From: Planctomycetota bacterium
Lineage (GTDB): Bacteria; Planctomycetota; Planctomycetia; Planctomycetales; Planctomycetaceae
Assembly (NCBI GenBank): GCA_027618475.1
Contig: JAQCEJ010000014.1
Span: 1-64,000, forward strand
DNA length: 64,000 nt
Direction: 5' to 3'
A program made the position numbers and the translations under genes. Each line of letters begins with the position of its first letter. The first letter of the stretch is position 1. A model generated the notes under the pieces. That model saw only the letters and a program-made list of their open reading frames with translations. It made no database searches and had not been told where the DNA came from. Shown one piece after another: positions 28,823-37,774 of the stretch.

Positions 28823-30433
28823 ATGCGCATGACAGCACTAAGATTAATCACGACTGCCGTTCTGTTTTCTTCATCAGCGTATGCCCAAAGCCGGCAGGCC
28901 CCTCCAGGGATGTTCAAAGATCTTGATGATGAAATTGCCGGAGGTGCCGCCATCGTACGAGGGGCTCAGTTGTTCGTCGACGATGTGATAATCGAAGAAA
29001 TGTCGGGCGTCGAGAAATCGCTCCATCAGCCCATCAAATACGAGGGTAATCCGATTCTCGTTCGCGACAAACCGTGGGAAGATTCGGGCCCCGGTTATGG
29101 GACCGTCCATTTCGACGTCGACGAAAACCTATTCAAAATGTGGTATTCGGTTTGGAAGCAAGGGAAAGAACCTTCGACAGCGTATCTCTGTTACGCTGTT
29201 TCATCCGACGGCATCGAATGGACGAAGCCGATTATCGATGACGGTCACAATACGAATCTTGTACAACAACCGGACCTCGACGGTTTTCAATGTCCCGGCA
29301 TTTTCAAGGATCTGCGTGAATCGAATCCGAATCGCCGTTATAAAATGCTTTTCAGTTGTGCCCCCGACGGTACATCCAAGACGTGGATGTCGAGCATTGC
29401 CTTTTCGCCGGACGGCCTCACGTGGCAGGCGTCCGACGACCCGGCGGTGATCCCGTTCAGCGATACTCAACTCTGTCCGTTCTGGGATCAGAGGCAGCAG
29501 CGGTACGTCGCCTTTCTGCGGTTCGGTCCTCCGAACACCAGAATTATTTCCCGCATCGAAAGTGAAGATTTTTTGCACTGGTCGCCGAAGGTGACCGTCT
29601 TGCGTAAAACGAAAATGGACGATCCGATGGCGACTCAATTCTATCAGATGGCGCCGTTTCCCTATGGGAATTACTATTTTGGACTGATCGCCGCCTATCA
29701 CAACGAAACACTCAAACAGCCGACAACCGATTCCCCCTGGACCGATCGCAAGAATCTGCAACTCGCATATAGTCGAAACGGAGTGACATGGTCGCGCGTG
29801 GGAAAAAACGGCACGATTCCCACGCGCGAACTGAACGACGACAAAGACTGGCTGCCGATTGCTCAGGATGCCATCTTTCTTCCCTACGGAGAGAAGGACA
29901 AAGACTGGGATTGGGGAACCGTCTCTCCTTACTTCACGCCGCAACCGATTATCGTCAATGACGAAATCTGGATGTATTACATGGCCCAGAATGGACGAAA
30001 CTGGTGGACCTACACTGGCGATCCCCCCAAGTTCGATCCCGATGCCAAAGAACCCGATCTCGGTGTCGGCCTTGCCAAGCTGCGACTTGACGGTTTCGTC
30101 TCGATCGACGCGGGCGATACTGAAGGAACGCTTACGACGAAGCCGCTGATTTTCCTGGGAGACACGCTGGAAGTGAATACCAACGCCGAAGGGGGTTCAC
30201 TCCTCGTCGAAGCGCTTGATGAGGACGGAAATTCTATTGAAGGATTCGGCAAACAGCAAGCCGATCCGATATCGTCCGACCATGTTCGTCACGTTGTCCG
30301 CTGGAACGGCGACGCCGATTGTCATTTGCTGCAAGGGAGACCGATTCGATTGAGGTTTCACCTGAAGAATTCAAAGCTGTATTCGTTCACGCCGCGTATT
30401 ACGTTGAACCATTATCTGCAGTCATACGATTGA
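28823..30433 (+). CDS. Exported glycoside hydrolase-like (GH32/43-type) propeller protein
   Basis: 536 residues with a signal peptide (MRMTALRLITTAVLFSSSAYA). The body has repeats in the style of five-bladed propeller glycosidases: NPILVRDKPWEDSGPGYGTVHFD, LFKMWYSVWKQ, YLCYAVSSDGIEWTKP, YKMLFSCAPDG and LAYSRNGVTW. A C-terminal beta-sandwich follows (GDTLEVNTNAEGGSLLVEALDEDG). The family call rests on this pattern; the catalytic acids cannot be fixed by eye. The ATG at 28823 was chosen for its GAGGAG and signal peptide. It follows the PSCyt1/DUF1553 gene by about 150 nt on the same strand and would act on polysaccharide outside the cytoplasm. Confidence 0.78.
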   Translation: MRMTALRLITTAVLFSSSAYAQSRQAPPGMFKDLDDEIAGGAAIVRGAQLFVDDVIIEEMSGVEKSLHQPIKYEGNPILVRDKPWEDSGPGYGTVHFDVDENLFKMWYSVWKQGKEPSTAYLCYAVSSDGIEWTKPIIDDGHNTNLVQQPDLDGFQCPGIFKDLRESNPNRRYKMLFSCAPDGTSKTWMSSIAFSPDGLTWQASDDPAVIPFSDTQLCPFWDQRQQRYVAFLRFGPPNTRIISRIESEDFLHWSPKVTVLRKTKMDDPMATQFYQMAPFPYGNYYFGLIAAYHNETLKQPTTDSPWTDRKNLQLAYSRNGVTWSRVGKNGTIPTRELNDDKDWLPIAQDAIFLPYGEKDKDWDWGTVSPYFTPQPIIVNDEIWMYYMAQNGRNWWTYTGDPPKFDPDAKEPDLGVGLAKLRLDGFVSIDAGDTEGTLTTKPLIFLGDTLEVNTNAEGGSLLVEALDEDGNSIEGFGKQQADPISSDHVRHVVRWNGDADCHLLQGRPIRLRFHLKNSKLYSFTPRITLNHYLQSYD

Positions 30434-30578
30434 AACTTTATAAGTATCATGGGCTGAGTTCATCCGACCGATGATTGATTTCATAAATATCCCCATCATT
30501 TACCTGCGGCGATTCGTGATTGCTGATCGGTACGAGAAACCAAGACCAGGCCGAATCTGATACATGTCGTTCAACACA

Positions 30579-30614
30579 CAGGGGCGTGGTCCCCTGAATG
30601 GAACCACGCCCCTG
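30579..30614. terminator. Strong 12-bp hairpin between convergent genes
   Basis: CAGGGGCGTGGT (30579-30590) and ACCACGCCCCTG (30603-30614) pair perfectly. It lies 25 nt beyond the end of the minus-strand FKBP gene and about 145 nt beyond the glycosidase-like gene. No T-run follows on either strand, so it may be a rho-independent-like, processing or protective structure. Confidence 0.5.
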
Positions 30615-30638
30615 GCGGTATCAACCAAATATTGTCGG

Positions 30639-31388
30639 TTATTCGCTCTTCTCGATTCCGAGTAATTCGATTTCAAAAATCAGCGCCGCATTCGGGCCGA
30701 TAGCTTGACCGGCTCCTCGAGATCCATAGGCCAGTTCGGCCGGTACGAAAATGCGCCATTTGTCGCCAACCTTCATCATTTGCAGCGCCTCCGTCCAACC
30801 CTTAATAACTTGATTGACGCCGAAGGTGGCCGGTTCGCCTCGATCGACCGAACTATCGAACACGGTTCCATCGATTAACGTTCCGTGATAATGCGTCTTC
30901 ACCGTGTCCGTTTTTTTTGGTGAGGGACCGTCACCCGCTGCGAGCACTTCGTATTGCAAACCGCTCTTAAGCGTCTTGACTCCCTTCTTCTTTCCATTCT
31001 TGCCAAGGAATTCCTCCCCCTCCTTCTTGTTTGCTTCTTCTTTAGCTTTCTGACGTTCGGCCTGCTTCGATTCGAAGTCCGCCAGAAATTCCTGCATGGC
31101 CGCATTGATATCTTCTTCTGAAAGTCGCGATTTCTTCTTGGCTAACGCATCACGAATACCAAGAATCAGCAAATCCACGTTGAGATCAAGTTCGTCACGG
31201 GACAGGTTCTTGCCGAAGTTCTGGCCGATGCCATAGCTGACTTTATCGAGGTTCGACGAAATTTCAGGAGCCTCTTCGTCGGCGGCCTCCGCATTTTTTT
31301 CCGGCTCATCCTGTCCCAGAACAGGACCGAACGAGAAACACAACCCGAAACCTGCCGCCAGACAGCCTGCCAGGATGAAGCGATACAT
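30639..31388 (-). CDS. Exported FKBP-type peptidyl-prolyl isomerase
   Basis: 249 residues: a signal peptide (FILAGCLAAGFGLCFSFGPVLG), an FkpA/Mip-like helical dimerisation part (VSYGIGQNFGKNL ... EDINAAMQEFLADFESKQ), a charged linker, and an FKBP domain (GLQYEVLAAGDGPSPKKTDTV, HYHGTLIDGTVFDSS, PATFGVNQVIKGW, GDKWRIFVPAELAYGSRG). It would speed folding of proteins outside the cytoplasm. The ATG at 31388 was chosen because AAGGA lies 6 nt upstream; a TTG two codons earlier opens the frame. Single-gene unit. Confidence 0.93.
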   Translation of the reverse strand: MYRFILAGCLAAGFGLCFSFGPVLGQDEPEKNAEAADEEAPEISSNLDKVSYGIGQNFGKNLSRDELDLNVDLLILGIRDALAKKKSRLSEEDINAAMQEFLADFESKQAERQKAKEEANKKEGEEFLGKNGKKKGVKTLKSGLQYEVLAAGDGPSPKKTDTVKTHYHGTLIDGTVFDSSVDRGEPATFGVNQVIKGWTEALQMMKVGDKWRIFVPAELAYGSRGAGQAIGPNAALIFEIELLGIEKSE

Positions 31389-31897
31389 TTGCAATCCTTA
31401 AGAAGAAAGTTGGTGCGAAATTCTTTCGGAACCCGACGGGCATCGGAGATTGACGGTCATTTCGCGTGGGGTTTACCTGTGAATCGCCGACAGCGACTTC
31501 CGTCTTGTGCCATCTTGCCGACGATGGAAACATCTCTCCAGTTGAGACAAGCCATCGTCATGAACATCTCATGAGACAGCCTGTTTACTCTCCCTCATTC
31601 AGTGGGAGCATATGAAGATTATCATATGCGTTCCCACAGCTGAAAACCACACTGAGGCGACCTTCCCGAAGAAAACTTTTGGGAGGTTCTCCACTTATGG
31701 GCAAACAAATGGCTTACCGGCGATCTTTCTCGATCCCGCAGTCACTTTTCTGTACCGTCGAGTGCCGATATTTTTCGGTATTCTCACCCATTTTTGAAAG
31801 GTCACTCTTGTCAAGCCGCCCCCAAATAGGCAATATGGATGCTCTGGGGTAAAAGATTCTATCTGGCATAGTAATCCGGTTTCGAGGAGCAGTTTCC
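31389..31897. other. 509-nt gap with hairpin at 31602-31637
   Basis: No gene supported. A long hairpin lies at 31602-31637: GTGGGA plus GCATATGA pair with TCATATGC and TTCCCAC, with a 2-nt bulge. A second, weaker pairing (ACCTTCCC with GGGAGGT) follows at about 31660-31687. This may be the leader of the DUF1080 gene or an end structure for a small transcript. Confidence 0.35.
31808..31836 (+). promoter_or_regulatory. Possible promoter of the DUF1080 gene
   Basis: TTGTCA (31808-31813), a 17-nt spacer and CAATAT (31831-31836) lie about 60 nt before the DUF1080 start. The spacing is ideal, the -10 box is weak. Confidence 0.35.
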
Positions 31898-32968
31898 ATG
31901 ATGACACGTCGTTGGTTGACATTCGTATTTACGGTGGTTGTCTCGGTTTCGACCGGTTTGGCATCCGCTCAGGATGATAAGAGCAAAACGGCAATGACCG
32001 ACCTGTCGCAGGTCGATGAAGACTTTGCGTTCCAAGGCGAATATGTGGGAGAAGTAACCGTCGGTCAGCGCGGCAACGTCACGATCGGATTGCAAGTCGT
32101 CGCCCTAGGTGACGGGCAGTTTCAAGCGGTCGAATACCCCGGTGGATTACCGGCTGCCGGTTGGGTGGGTCATGGGCGCGTTCAACTTGCCGGCTCTCGC
32201 AACGGAAGTGCCGTCCGGTTGGATGGCTACCCCCTCGAAATCACGCTCGAAAATAGCGAAGCCCATGTTGCATTTATCGGCGGTACTCCGGCTGGAGTCC
32301 TCCGCCGCGTTCATCGTACCAGTTCGACATACAATCTCGCCGCTCCCGAGGGAGCCGATGTCCTCTTCGACGGCACGAATACCGATCAATTCAAGAACGG
32401 TCGCATGACGCCTGATGGACTTTTGATGGTCGGCACCGAAACCGTAAAGGGATATCAGAATTTCCGTCTGCATGTCGAGTTCAAGCTTCCGTATATGCCC
32501 TATGCACGAGGACAAGGCCGCAGTAATAGCGGTGTCTATCTCAACGGTCGCTATGAAGTACAGATCCTCGATTCGTTCGGACTCGAAGGTGCCGACAATG
32601 AAGCGGGGGCGGTGTATCGCTACAAGAAGCCCGACATCAACATGTGTTTCGAACCGCTCGCCTGGCAGACCTACGATATCGAAATGACGGCACCAAAGTT
32701 CAACGCCGCCGGAGAGAAAATGTCGTCGGCACGCCTGACCGTTCGACACAACGGCGTCGTGATTCACGACAATATCGAAGTCACCCGCAAGTCGGGTGGT
32801 GGTGCCGAAGAAGGCCCCAATGCTTTGCCGATCCAGTTGCAAGATCACGGAAATCCGGTTGTATTCCGCAACGTCTGGATTGTCGACTACGACAAGAAGG
32901 TAGAATGCTGCTGCTGTGTCTGTAACCGCCGCGGCACAAGATGTTGCTGTGTGACCTGCGATAAATAA
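31898..32968 (+). CDS. Exported DUF1080 protein with cysteine-rich tail
   Basis: 356 residues. A signal peptide (RRWLTFVFTVVVSVSTGLASA) is followed by a small N-terminal domain and a DUF1080 (3-keto-disaccharide hydrolase-like, concanavalin-type) domain: VLFDGTNTDQFKNG, NFRLHVEFKLPYMP, GQGRSNSGVYLNGRYEVQILDSFG, QTYDIEMTAPKF and LQDHGNPVVFRNVWI. Family members are extracytoplasmic and linked to sugar breakdown. The last 20 residues are unusual: nine cysteines (337-340, 342, 349-351 and 354) in CCCCVC and CCCVTC groups after the domain end. GAGGAG upstream supports the ATG. Single-gene unit. Confidence 0.9.
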   Translation: MMTRRWLTFVFTVVVSVSTGLASAQDDKSKTAMTDLSQVDEDFAFQGEYVGEVTVGQRGNVTIGLQVVALGDGQFQAVEYPGGLPAAGWVGHGRVQLAGSRNGSAVRLDGYPLEITLENSEAHVAFIGGTPAGVLRRVHRTSSTYNLAAPEGADVLFDGTNTDQFKNGRMTPDGLLMVGTETVKGYQNFRLHVEFKLPYMPYARGQGRSNSGVYLNGRYEVQILDSFGLEGADNEAGAVYRYKKPDINMCFEPLAWQTYDIEMTAPKFNAAGEKMSSARLTVRHNGVVIHDNIEVTRKSGGGAEEGPNALPIQLQDHGNPVVFRNVWIVDYDKKVECCCCVCNRRGTRCCCVTCDK

Positions 32969-33065
32969 ATCGCGACATTGCAGACACCTTTATCTCGATT
33001 CACATGCCATGTTCGTTCGTGCGGACATGGCATGTGCCATTAATCAAGTGAAAAACCGGTTCGGC

Positions 33066-33833
33066 CTACAATCGCGTCGCCACATTTCGTTCGGCGAGAT
33101 ACCGCTTGGTTTGTTCAATCGTATACTGGCCGTAGTGGAAGATGCTGGCTGCCAGAGCCGCGCTCGCATGGCCGGCGGTGAGAATTCGGTAGAGATGCTC
33201 GGGCGAACCCGCCCCGCCACTGGCAACGACGGGGACGGCTACCGCATCGGCCACTGCCCGTGTCATCTCTTCGTCATAACCGTCTTTGGTACCGTCTGCG
33301 TCCATCGACGTCAGCACGATTTCACCTGCACCAAGGCGTTCAACTTCTCTTGCCCATGCAACGGCTTCGAGACCAGTCGGCACCCGGCCACCGTTAATAT
33401 GAACTTCCCAGACCGTCTTGCCATCCTTCACAATGCGTTTCGGATCGATATTGACGACAATACACTGACTACCAAATTTCTGAGCCGCTTCGTACACAAA
33501 CTGCGGATTCTTGACCGCCGTTGAATTGATAGACACTTTGTCGCAACCGGCGTTCAACAACCGACGGATGTCGTCGAGTGTGCGAATCCCGCCGCCGACC
33601 GTCAACGGCATGAAAATGACTTCCGAGGTTCGCATTACCACGTCGATAATGATGTCGCGTTCTTCATGACTGGCCGTAATGTCCAGAAAAACGAGTTCAT
33701 CGGCCCCCTGCTCTTCGTAACGCTGTGCCACTTCGACGGGGTCGCCGGCGTCCTGCAGATTCAGAAAATTGACCCCTTTGACAACACGGCCCGCATGGAC
33801 ATCGAGACAGGGAATAATACGCTTGGCAAGCAA
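33066..33833 (-). CDS. hisF: Imidazole glycerol phosphate synthase cyclase subunit
   Basis: 255 residues, the TIM-barrel cyclase of histidine synthesis that, with HisH ammonia, makes imidazole glycerol phosphate and AICAR. It has the full family pattern: [22 protein letters not shown] (catalytic Asp11), [15 protein letters not shown] and [13 protein letters not shown] (second catalytic Asp). The start codon is TTG at 33833 with GAGG 5 nt upstream; the protein then begins exactly as the family does. No other his gene is near, so the pathway is scattered. The 87-bp repeat copy B lies just upstream. Confidence 0.95.
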   Translation of the reverse strand: MLAKRIIPCLDVHAGRVVKGVNFLNLQDAGDPVEVAQRYEEQGADELVFLDITASHEERDIIIDVVMRTSEVIFMPLTVGGGIRTLDDIRRLLNAGCDKVSINSTAVKNPQFVYEAAQKFGSQCIVVNIDPKRIVKDGKTVWEVHINGGRVPTGLEAVAWAREVERLGAGEIVLTSMDADGTKDGYDEEMTRAVADAVAVPVVASGGAGSPEHLYRILTAGHASAALAASIFHYGQYTIEQTKRYLAERNVATRL

Positions 33834-33865
33834 GTGAACCTCAACTCATTTCATGTTAACTACAA

Positions 33866-33952
33866 GCAGTTTCATAACCCTCTGGACGGCGGATAATTCC
33901 GGACAATTTGGACGATTCTTCAGTCGCCAACCGGGTTATGAAACCAGTTCTA
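33866..33952 (-). repeat. 87-bp dispersed hairpin repeat, copy B
   Basis: Reading on the minus strand from 33952 (TAGAACTGG) to 33866, it matches copy A at 14510-14596 in 74 of 87 positions, without gaps. The end arms GTTTCATAACCC and GGGTTATGAAAC are perfectly complementary. It lies 33 nt upstream of the hisF start and points toward hisF; copy A likewise points toward dnaJ. Confidence 0.75.
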
Positions 33953-34110
33953 CACACAAGCAGTCTTTATCCTCAGATTATCGTAGACAGACATAGATGA
34001 AAAGATAATTAGAAAAACAATTCCATCATGGTCTTCATCACATCTGTGACAAACGGTAGACCACCCGAACTTGTTTACGTTTTGATTCTGCGGCAATGAT
34101 TCTTGGTTAC

Positions 34111-34989
34111 TTATTCTTCTTTCACGACTTCATTCCGCAGTGTGCCGATGCCTTCGATTTCGACTTCGACGATGTCGCCTGGTTTCATTGCGGACGTCTT
34201 GCCGGGCGTGCCGGTGAAAATCAAGTCACCGGGGTACATCGTAACGTGCTGACTGATGAAGCTGATCATCTTCGCCGTGTTATGAATCAGGTGATCGGTG
34301 TTTTCTTCCTGCAGCACTTTGCCATTCAGCTTAAGCCGCATTTGCAGATGATCGGGATCCAGGCCGGTTACAAGAAACGGACCACACGGACCGAACGTGT
34401 CGGCCCCCTTTGCCCGCCACCATTGTACGTCGCTCTTCTGCCAGATCCGTTCACTCACATCATTGCCGCATGTTACGCCGAACAGATAGTCGAGGGCATC
34501 TTCCTCTGCGACGTTGCTGCACTCTTTGCCGATGACGAGGACGAGTTCAGCTTCAAAGTGCAGGTCTTCGGCTCCCTTGGGGTAAATAATCGCCCCCCCG
34601 TGAGGTGCGAGTGACGACGGACTTTTGAAAAACGGCTGCGGAATCTTAAACTTTTCGGGAATTTCTTCGTCTTTCAGATGGCTCTTGTAATTTCCTGCCA
34701 TTGCGAACACATGAAAGGGATCGGTCGGCGACAAAAGCGTGATATCGCTTAGCGGGAAGCTATGATCAGTGAGTTCCCATTGTTCGAAAATGTCTCCTTC
34801 AATTTCGTGCACTCGGTCGTCCTTATACAATCCGTACGCGACTTCGTTGCCGTGTAGAAAGCGGACAAACTTCTGTACCTTGGACTCTACCTTCTCACCC
34901 TCTTTATCGTCAGCCTGCGTGTTAGACAACGACATTTCGGTGAGTGTACAGAGTGCTAACAGACTGCTGAAAAATGCGAGTCGAGACAT
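34111..34989 (-). CDS. Exported FAH-family hydrolase/isomerase
   Basis: 292 residues: a signal peptide (RLAFFSSLLALCTLTEMSLS) and then a fumarylacetoacetate hydrolase-type domain, with VRFLHGNEVAYGLYK at the front and FKSPSSLAPHGGAIIYP, HFEAELVLVIGKEC, YLFGVTCGNDVSERIWQ and TMYPGDLIFTGTPGKTSAMKPGD in order. The metal-binding Glu-x-Glu (FEAELV) is kept. Family members act on 2-oxo acids and are usually cytoplasmic, so the leader is odd. The ATG at 34989 was chosen over the longer frame because GGAG lies 6 nt upstream. Confidence 0.85.
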   Translation of the reverse strand: MSRLAFFSSLLALCTLTEMSLSNTQADDKEGEKVESKVQKFVRFLHGNEVAYGLYKDDRVHEIEGDIFEQWELTDHSFPLSDITLLSPTDPFHVFAMAGNYKSHLKDEEIPEKFKIPQPFFKSPSSLAPHGGAIIYPKGAEDLHFEAELVLVIGKECSNVAEEDALDYLFGVTCGNDVSERIWQKSDVQWWRAKGADTFGPCGPFLVTGLDPDHLQMRLKLNGKVLQEENTDHLIHNTAKMISFISQHVTMYPGDLIFTGTPGKTSAMKPGDIVEVEIEGIGTLRNEVVKEE

Positions 34990-35246
34990 CGGGCTCTCCT
35001 TTTTTCGATTCATCGATTGACGTGTGCCGATGTAAATTGACGATGTCAGATCGAATCTGATCGCCAATCGATCGGTTTCCAGAGATGGTTCTGATCGTAG
35101 TGTCGTGTTCGTGTCGATGCAAGCAACGCCTTGAACATTGCTCCAGTGACGATTAGTATGAACCACACCATAAATCGAACCAGAGGTTCACTCATTGTCC
35201 GTTGATATTCAGATTTTGGTGACGTCGCCTGAAAAAAGGAGCAATC

Positions 35247-36533
35247 ATGAATCCGTTAACCCGCAGGAAATTCATGGAAACGACGGCTGCCGCGGCGGCA
35301 TCGACATTCGCGTTAAACTCCGCACACGCCGCCGCCAACGAGAAGGTGAACGTTGCGGTGCTCGGTTGTGGGCGCGGCGCTCATCTCGCCGAACGCTTTG
35401 CGACTCTTCCCGACAGCCAACTCGTCGCCGTCTGCGATGTCGATGAAAACCGCGCGGCGAAGTTATGCGACAAGATTGAGGGCATCACCGGGAAGCGGCC
35501 GGAACACGTCGTCGATTTCCGCATGTTGCTCGATCGAAAAGACGTTGACGCTCTTGCCGTCGCCACGCCCGATCATTGGCATGCCCCGGTGACCATTCAA
35601 GCCTGCATTGCCGGAAAAGACGTCTACGTCGAGAAACCCTGTTCGCACAATATTATCGAAGGGCGTACTGCCGTCGAGGCCGCACGCAAGTACAAGCGAA
35701 TCGTGCAGCACGGCACGAATTTGCGTTCGGCTCCGCATTATCAGGAAGCATGGAAACTGCTTCGAGACGGCGTTATCGGCAAAGTAATGATGGTCAAGGC
35801 AATCAACAACCAACGTCGTGGGCGGCTTGAAGCCCGTAACGACGAGCCGGTTCCCAAAGGGGTTGATTACGATCTCTGGCTCGGGCCCGCTCCCAAGCGA
35901 CCGTTCAATTACAACCGCTTTCACGGCAGTTGGCATTGGATGTGGGATTTCGGCACCGGCGACCTCGGTAACGACGGCGTGCACCAGATTGATCTCGGCC
36001 GATGGGCGCTCGGTCTGAAAGCCCCCAACGCGGTGTCATGCAGTGGAGCGAAACTCGGCTCGAAAGGGGACGCTCAGGAGACCCCCGACACACTTGTCGT
36101 GACGTGGGAATATAACGACTTGCTGTACGTCTTTGAACAGCGCGACTTCACGCCTTATCGCATGCAGGGGCATCGTATGGATAACGACAACATCATCTAC
36201 GGTGACACCGGTTACATGATGATCGATCGCAACGGTTACCGCGTGTTTCACAAGAACGAAAAGGGACCGTCGTTCGATCAGGCATGGACCGACACGCCGG
36301 CCCATTACCAGAACTTCATCGACTGCGTGAAGTCGCGCGATGCCGACAAACTGGTTGCCGAGATCGAGGAAGGGCACTATTCGTCGATGCTCTGTCACCT
36401 GGGAAACATCTCATACCGCACCGGCCGACGGTTGGTTTTCGACCCGAAGACCGAGACGTTCCCGCACGATGACGAAGCGAATCAGTACCTGGGCCGCGAG
36501 TATCGCGCAGGGTACGAGTTAGCGAAGATTTGA
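35247..36533 (+). CDS. Gfo/Idh/MocA-family oxidoreductase with Tat leader
   Basis: 428 residues. A twin-arginine leader (TRRKFMETTAAAAASTFALNSAHA) precedes a Rossmann domain (VNVAVLGCGRGAHLAERF), the DHWHAPVTIQACIAGKDVYVEKPCSHN motif and the C-terminal Gfo/Idh domain. It would oxidise or reduce sugars with NAD(P). Export by Tat with its cofactor fits a planctomycete habit, but the substrate is unknown. It is followed 92 nt later by an enolase-superfamily enzyme, and the two could form a sugar-acid route (inference). A hairpin lies between them. Confidence 0.9.
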   Translation: MNPLTRRKFMETTAAAAASTFALNSAHAAANEKVNVAVLGCGRGAHLAERFATLPDSQLVAVCDVDENRAAKLCDKIEGITGKRPEHVVDFRMLLDRKDVDALAVATPDHWHAPVTIQACIAGKDVYVEKPCSHNIIEGRTAVEAARKYKRIVQHGTNLRSAPHYQEAWKLLRDGVIGKVMMVKAINNQRRGRLEARNDEPVPKGVDYDLWLGPAPKRPFNYNRFHGSWHWMWDFGTGDLGNDGVHQIDLGRWALGLKAPNAVSCSGAKLGSKGDAQETPDTLVVTWEYNDLLYVFEQRDFTPYRMQGHRMDNDNIIYGDTGYMMIDRNGYRVFHKNEKGPSFDQAWTDTPAHYQNFIDCVKSRDADKLVAEIEEGHYSSMLCHLGNISYRTGRRLVFDPKTETFPHDDEANQYLGREYRAGYELAKI

Positions 36534-36552
36534 TCTGTCGAACCCAAAGAGC

Positions 36553-36571
36553 GGCGGGGTTTACCCCCGCC
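36553..36571. repeat. GC-rich hairpin between oxidoreductase and enolase-family gene
   Basis: GGCGGGG (36553-36559) and CCCCGCC (36565-36571) form a perfect 7-bp stem; GCGGGGGTAAC recurs at about 36599. No T-run follows. It may limit read-through or be a small intergenic repeat. Confidence 0.45.
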
Positions 36572-36625
36572 GTCTACTTCGATTCGCTTGTTAAGACAGC
36601 GGGGGTAACAATTGAAAGACGTCTC

Positions 36626-37747
36626 ATGAAAATCACTGAAGTCATCTGCCAGATCATCCGTCTCGAAAAAGTCGAAGCCAAAACCGCCGGGTGTCAGGAT
36701 GCGATTCTGGTTCGCGTTCGCACCGATGAAGGCCTCGAAGGGATCGGTGAGGCCGATGCCAGTCCCGAAGTCATTAAGTCGATTATCGATGCCCCCTTCA
36801 GCCATAATATCGCCTGCGGTTTGCGGAAGATCATCGTCGGCGAAAATCCGCTCGAAACCGAACGGCTCTGGCAGAAAATGTTCCGCCGTACGATGTACTT
36901 CGGCCGCACGTCGGTCACCATCACAGCGATGGCCGCCGTCGACATGGCGCTGTGGGATCTCAAAGGGAAAGCGTTCGGACAGCCGATCCATCGTCTGCTC
37001 GGCGGCAAACAGCACGACAAAATTTTGGGATATGCGTCGATTCTCTTTGGCAAAAATGGAGCCGAGACCAAAGAGATCGGCGAACGCTGGCGCGAAGCGG
37101 GTTACAAAGCTGTCAAATTCGGCTGGGAACCGATGGGACAATCCGAAGCCCTCGACCGCGAACTCGTCGCCGGAGGTCGCGCCGGCATCGGTGACGAAAA
37201 TACCTTGCTCGTCGACGCCGGTTGCGTGTGGGATGCCCGCACAGCATTGAAGCGGGCGCAGATGTTTGCCGAGTACAACGTCAGCTGGCTCGAAGAACCG
37301 CTTCGTCCCGATGATCTCGAAGGCTACATCTGGCTCAAAGATCGCTCGCCGATTCCCATCGCCTCGGGCGAAGAAGAATGCGGCCGCGAATCGTTCCGAC
37401 CTTGGATCGATCGTCGGGCCCTCGATATCTATCAGGTCGACCTCGCCAGAAACGGTTTCACAGAGTCGGCGTACATCCGCAGCCGGGTCGAAGAGATCGG
37501 CGCGCGGTTGTGCAATCATGCTTACACGAGCCCGATCACCGTCGCCGCGAGTCTGCACTGGCTGAGCACCTGCCGTGACGCCTTCATTTTCGAGAACTGC
37601 GTCGACGATTCGCCGATTCGTCACGAGCTGACCCTCGAACCGATGGAAGCGGTCGACGGCTGGCTCACCGTCCCCGACGGCCCCGGCCTCGGCGTGACAC
37701 TCAACGAAGACTTCGTGAAAGCGCATCTCGTTGCGCAAAGTGAATAA
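36626..37747 (+). CDS. Enolase-superfamily sugar-acid dehydratase
   Basis: 373 residues of the mandelate racemase/muconate lactonising group. The N-terminal capping domain is followed by a barrel with base lysines in YKAVKFGW, metal ligands in LLVDAG, WLEEPL and IASGEEE, and a histidine base in LCNHAYTS. Lys plus His bases suit a sugar-acid dehydratase, but the substrate cannot be read. The ATG at 36626 begins the usual MKITEV; the longer frame from 36530 crosses the intergenic hairpin. It follows a Gfo/Idh/MocA gene and converges with the haem-binding gene 27 nt away. Confidence 0.9.
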   Translation: MKITEVICQIIRLEKVEAKTAGCQDAILVRVRTDEGLEGIGEADASPEVIKSIIDAPFSHNIACGLRKIIVGENPLETERLWQKMFRRTMYFGRTSVTITAMAAVDMALWDLKGKAFGQPIHRLLGGKQHDKILGYASILFGKNGAETKEIGERWREAGYKAVKFGWEPMGQSEALDRELVAGGRAGIGDENTLLVDAGCVWDARTALKRAQMFAEYNVSWLEEPLRPDDLEGYIWLKDRSPIPIASGEEECGRESFRPWIDRRALDIYQVDLARNGFTESAYIRSRVEEIGARLCNHAYTSPITVAASLHWLSTCRDAFIFENCVDDSPIRHELTLEPMEAVDGWLTVPDGPGLGVTLNEDFVKAHLVAQSE

Positions 37748-37774
37748 CCGGCACCCTGCTTTGCAGCGAACCAA

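Noticed and set aside
36482-37774. 430-residue minus-strand frame over the enolase-superfamily gene
   Set aside because: Antisense shadow: the plus frame has all catalytic motifs of a known family, the minus frame none.
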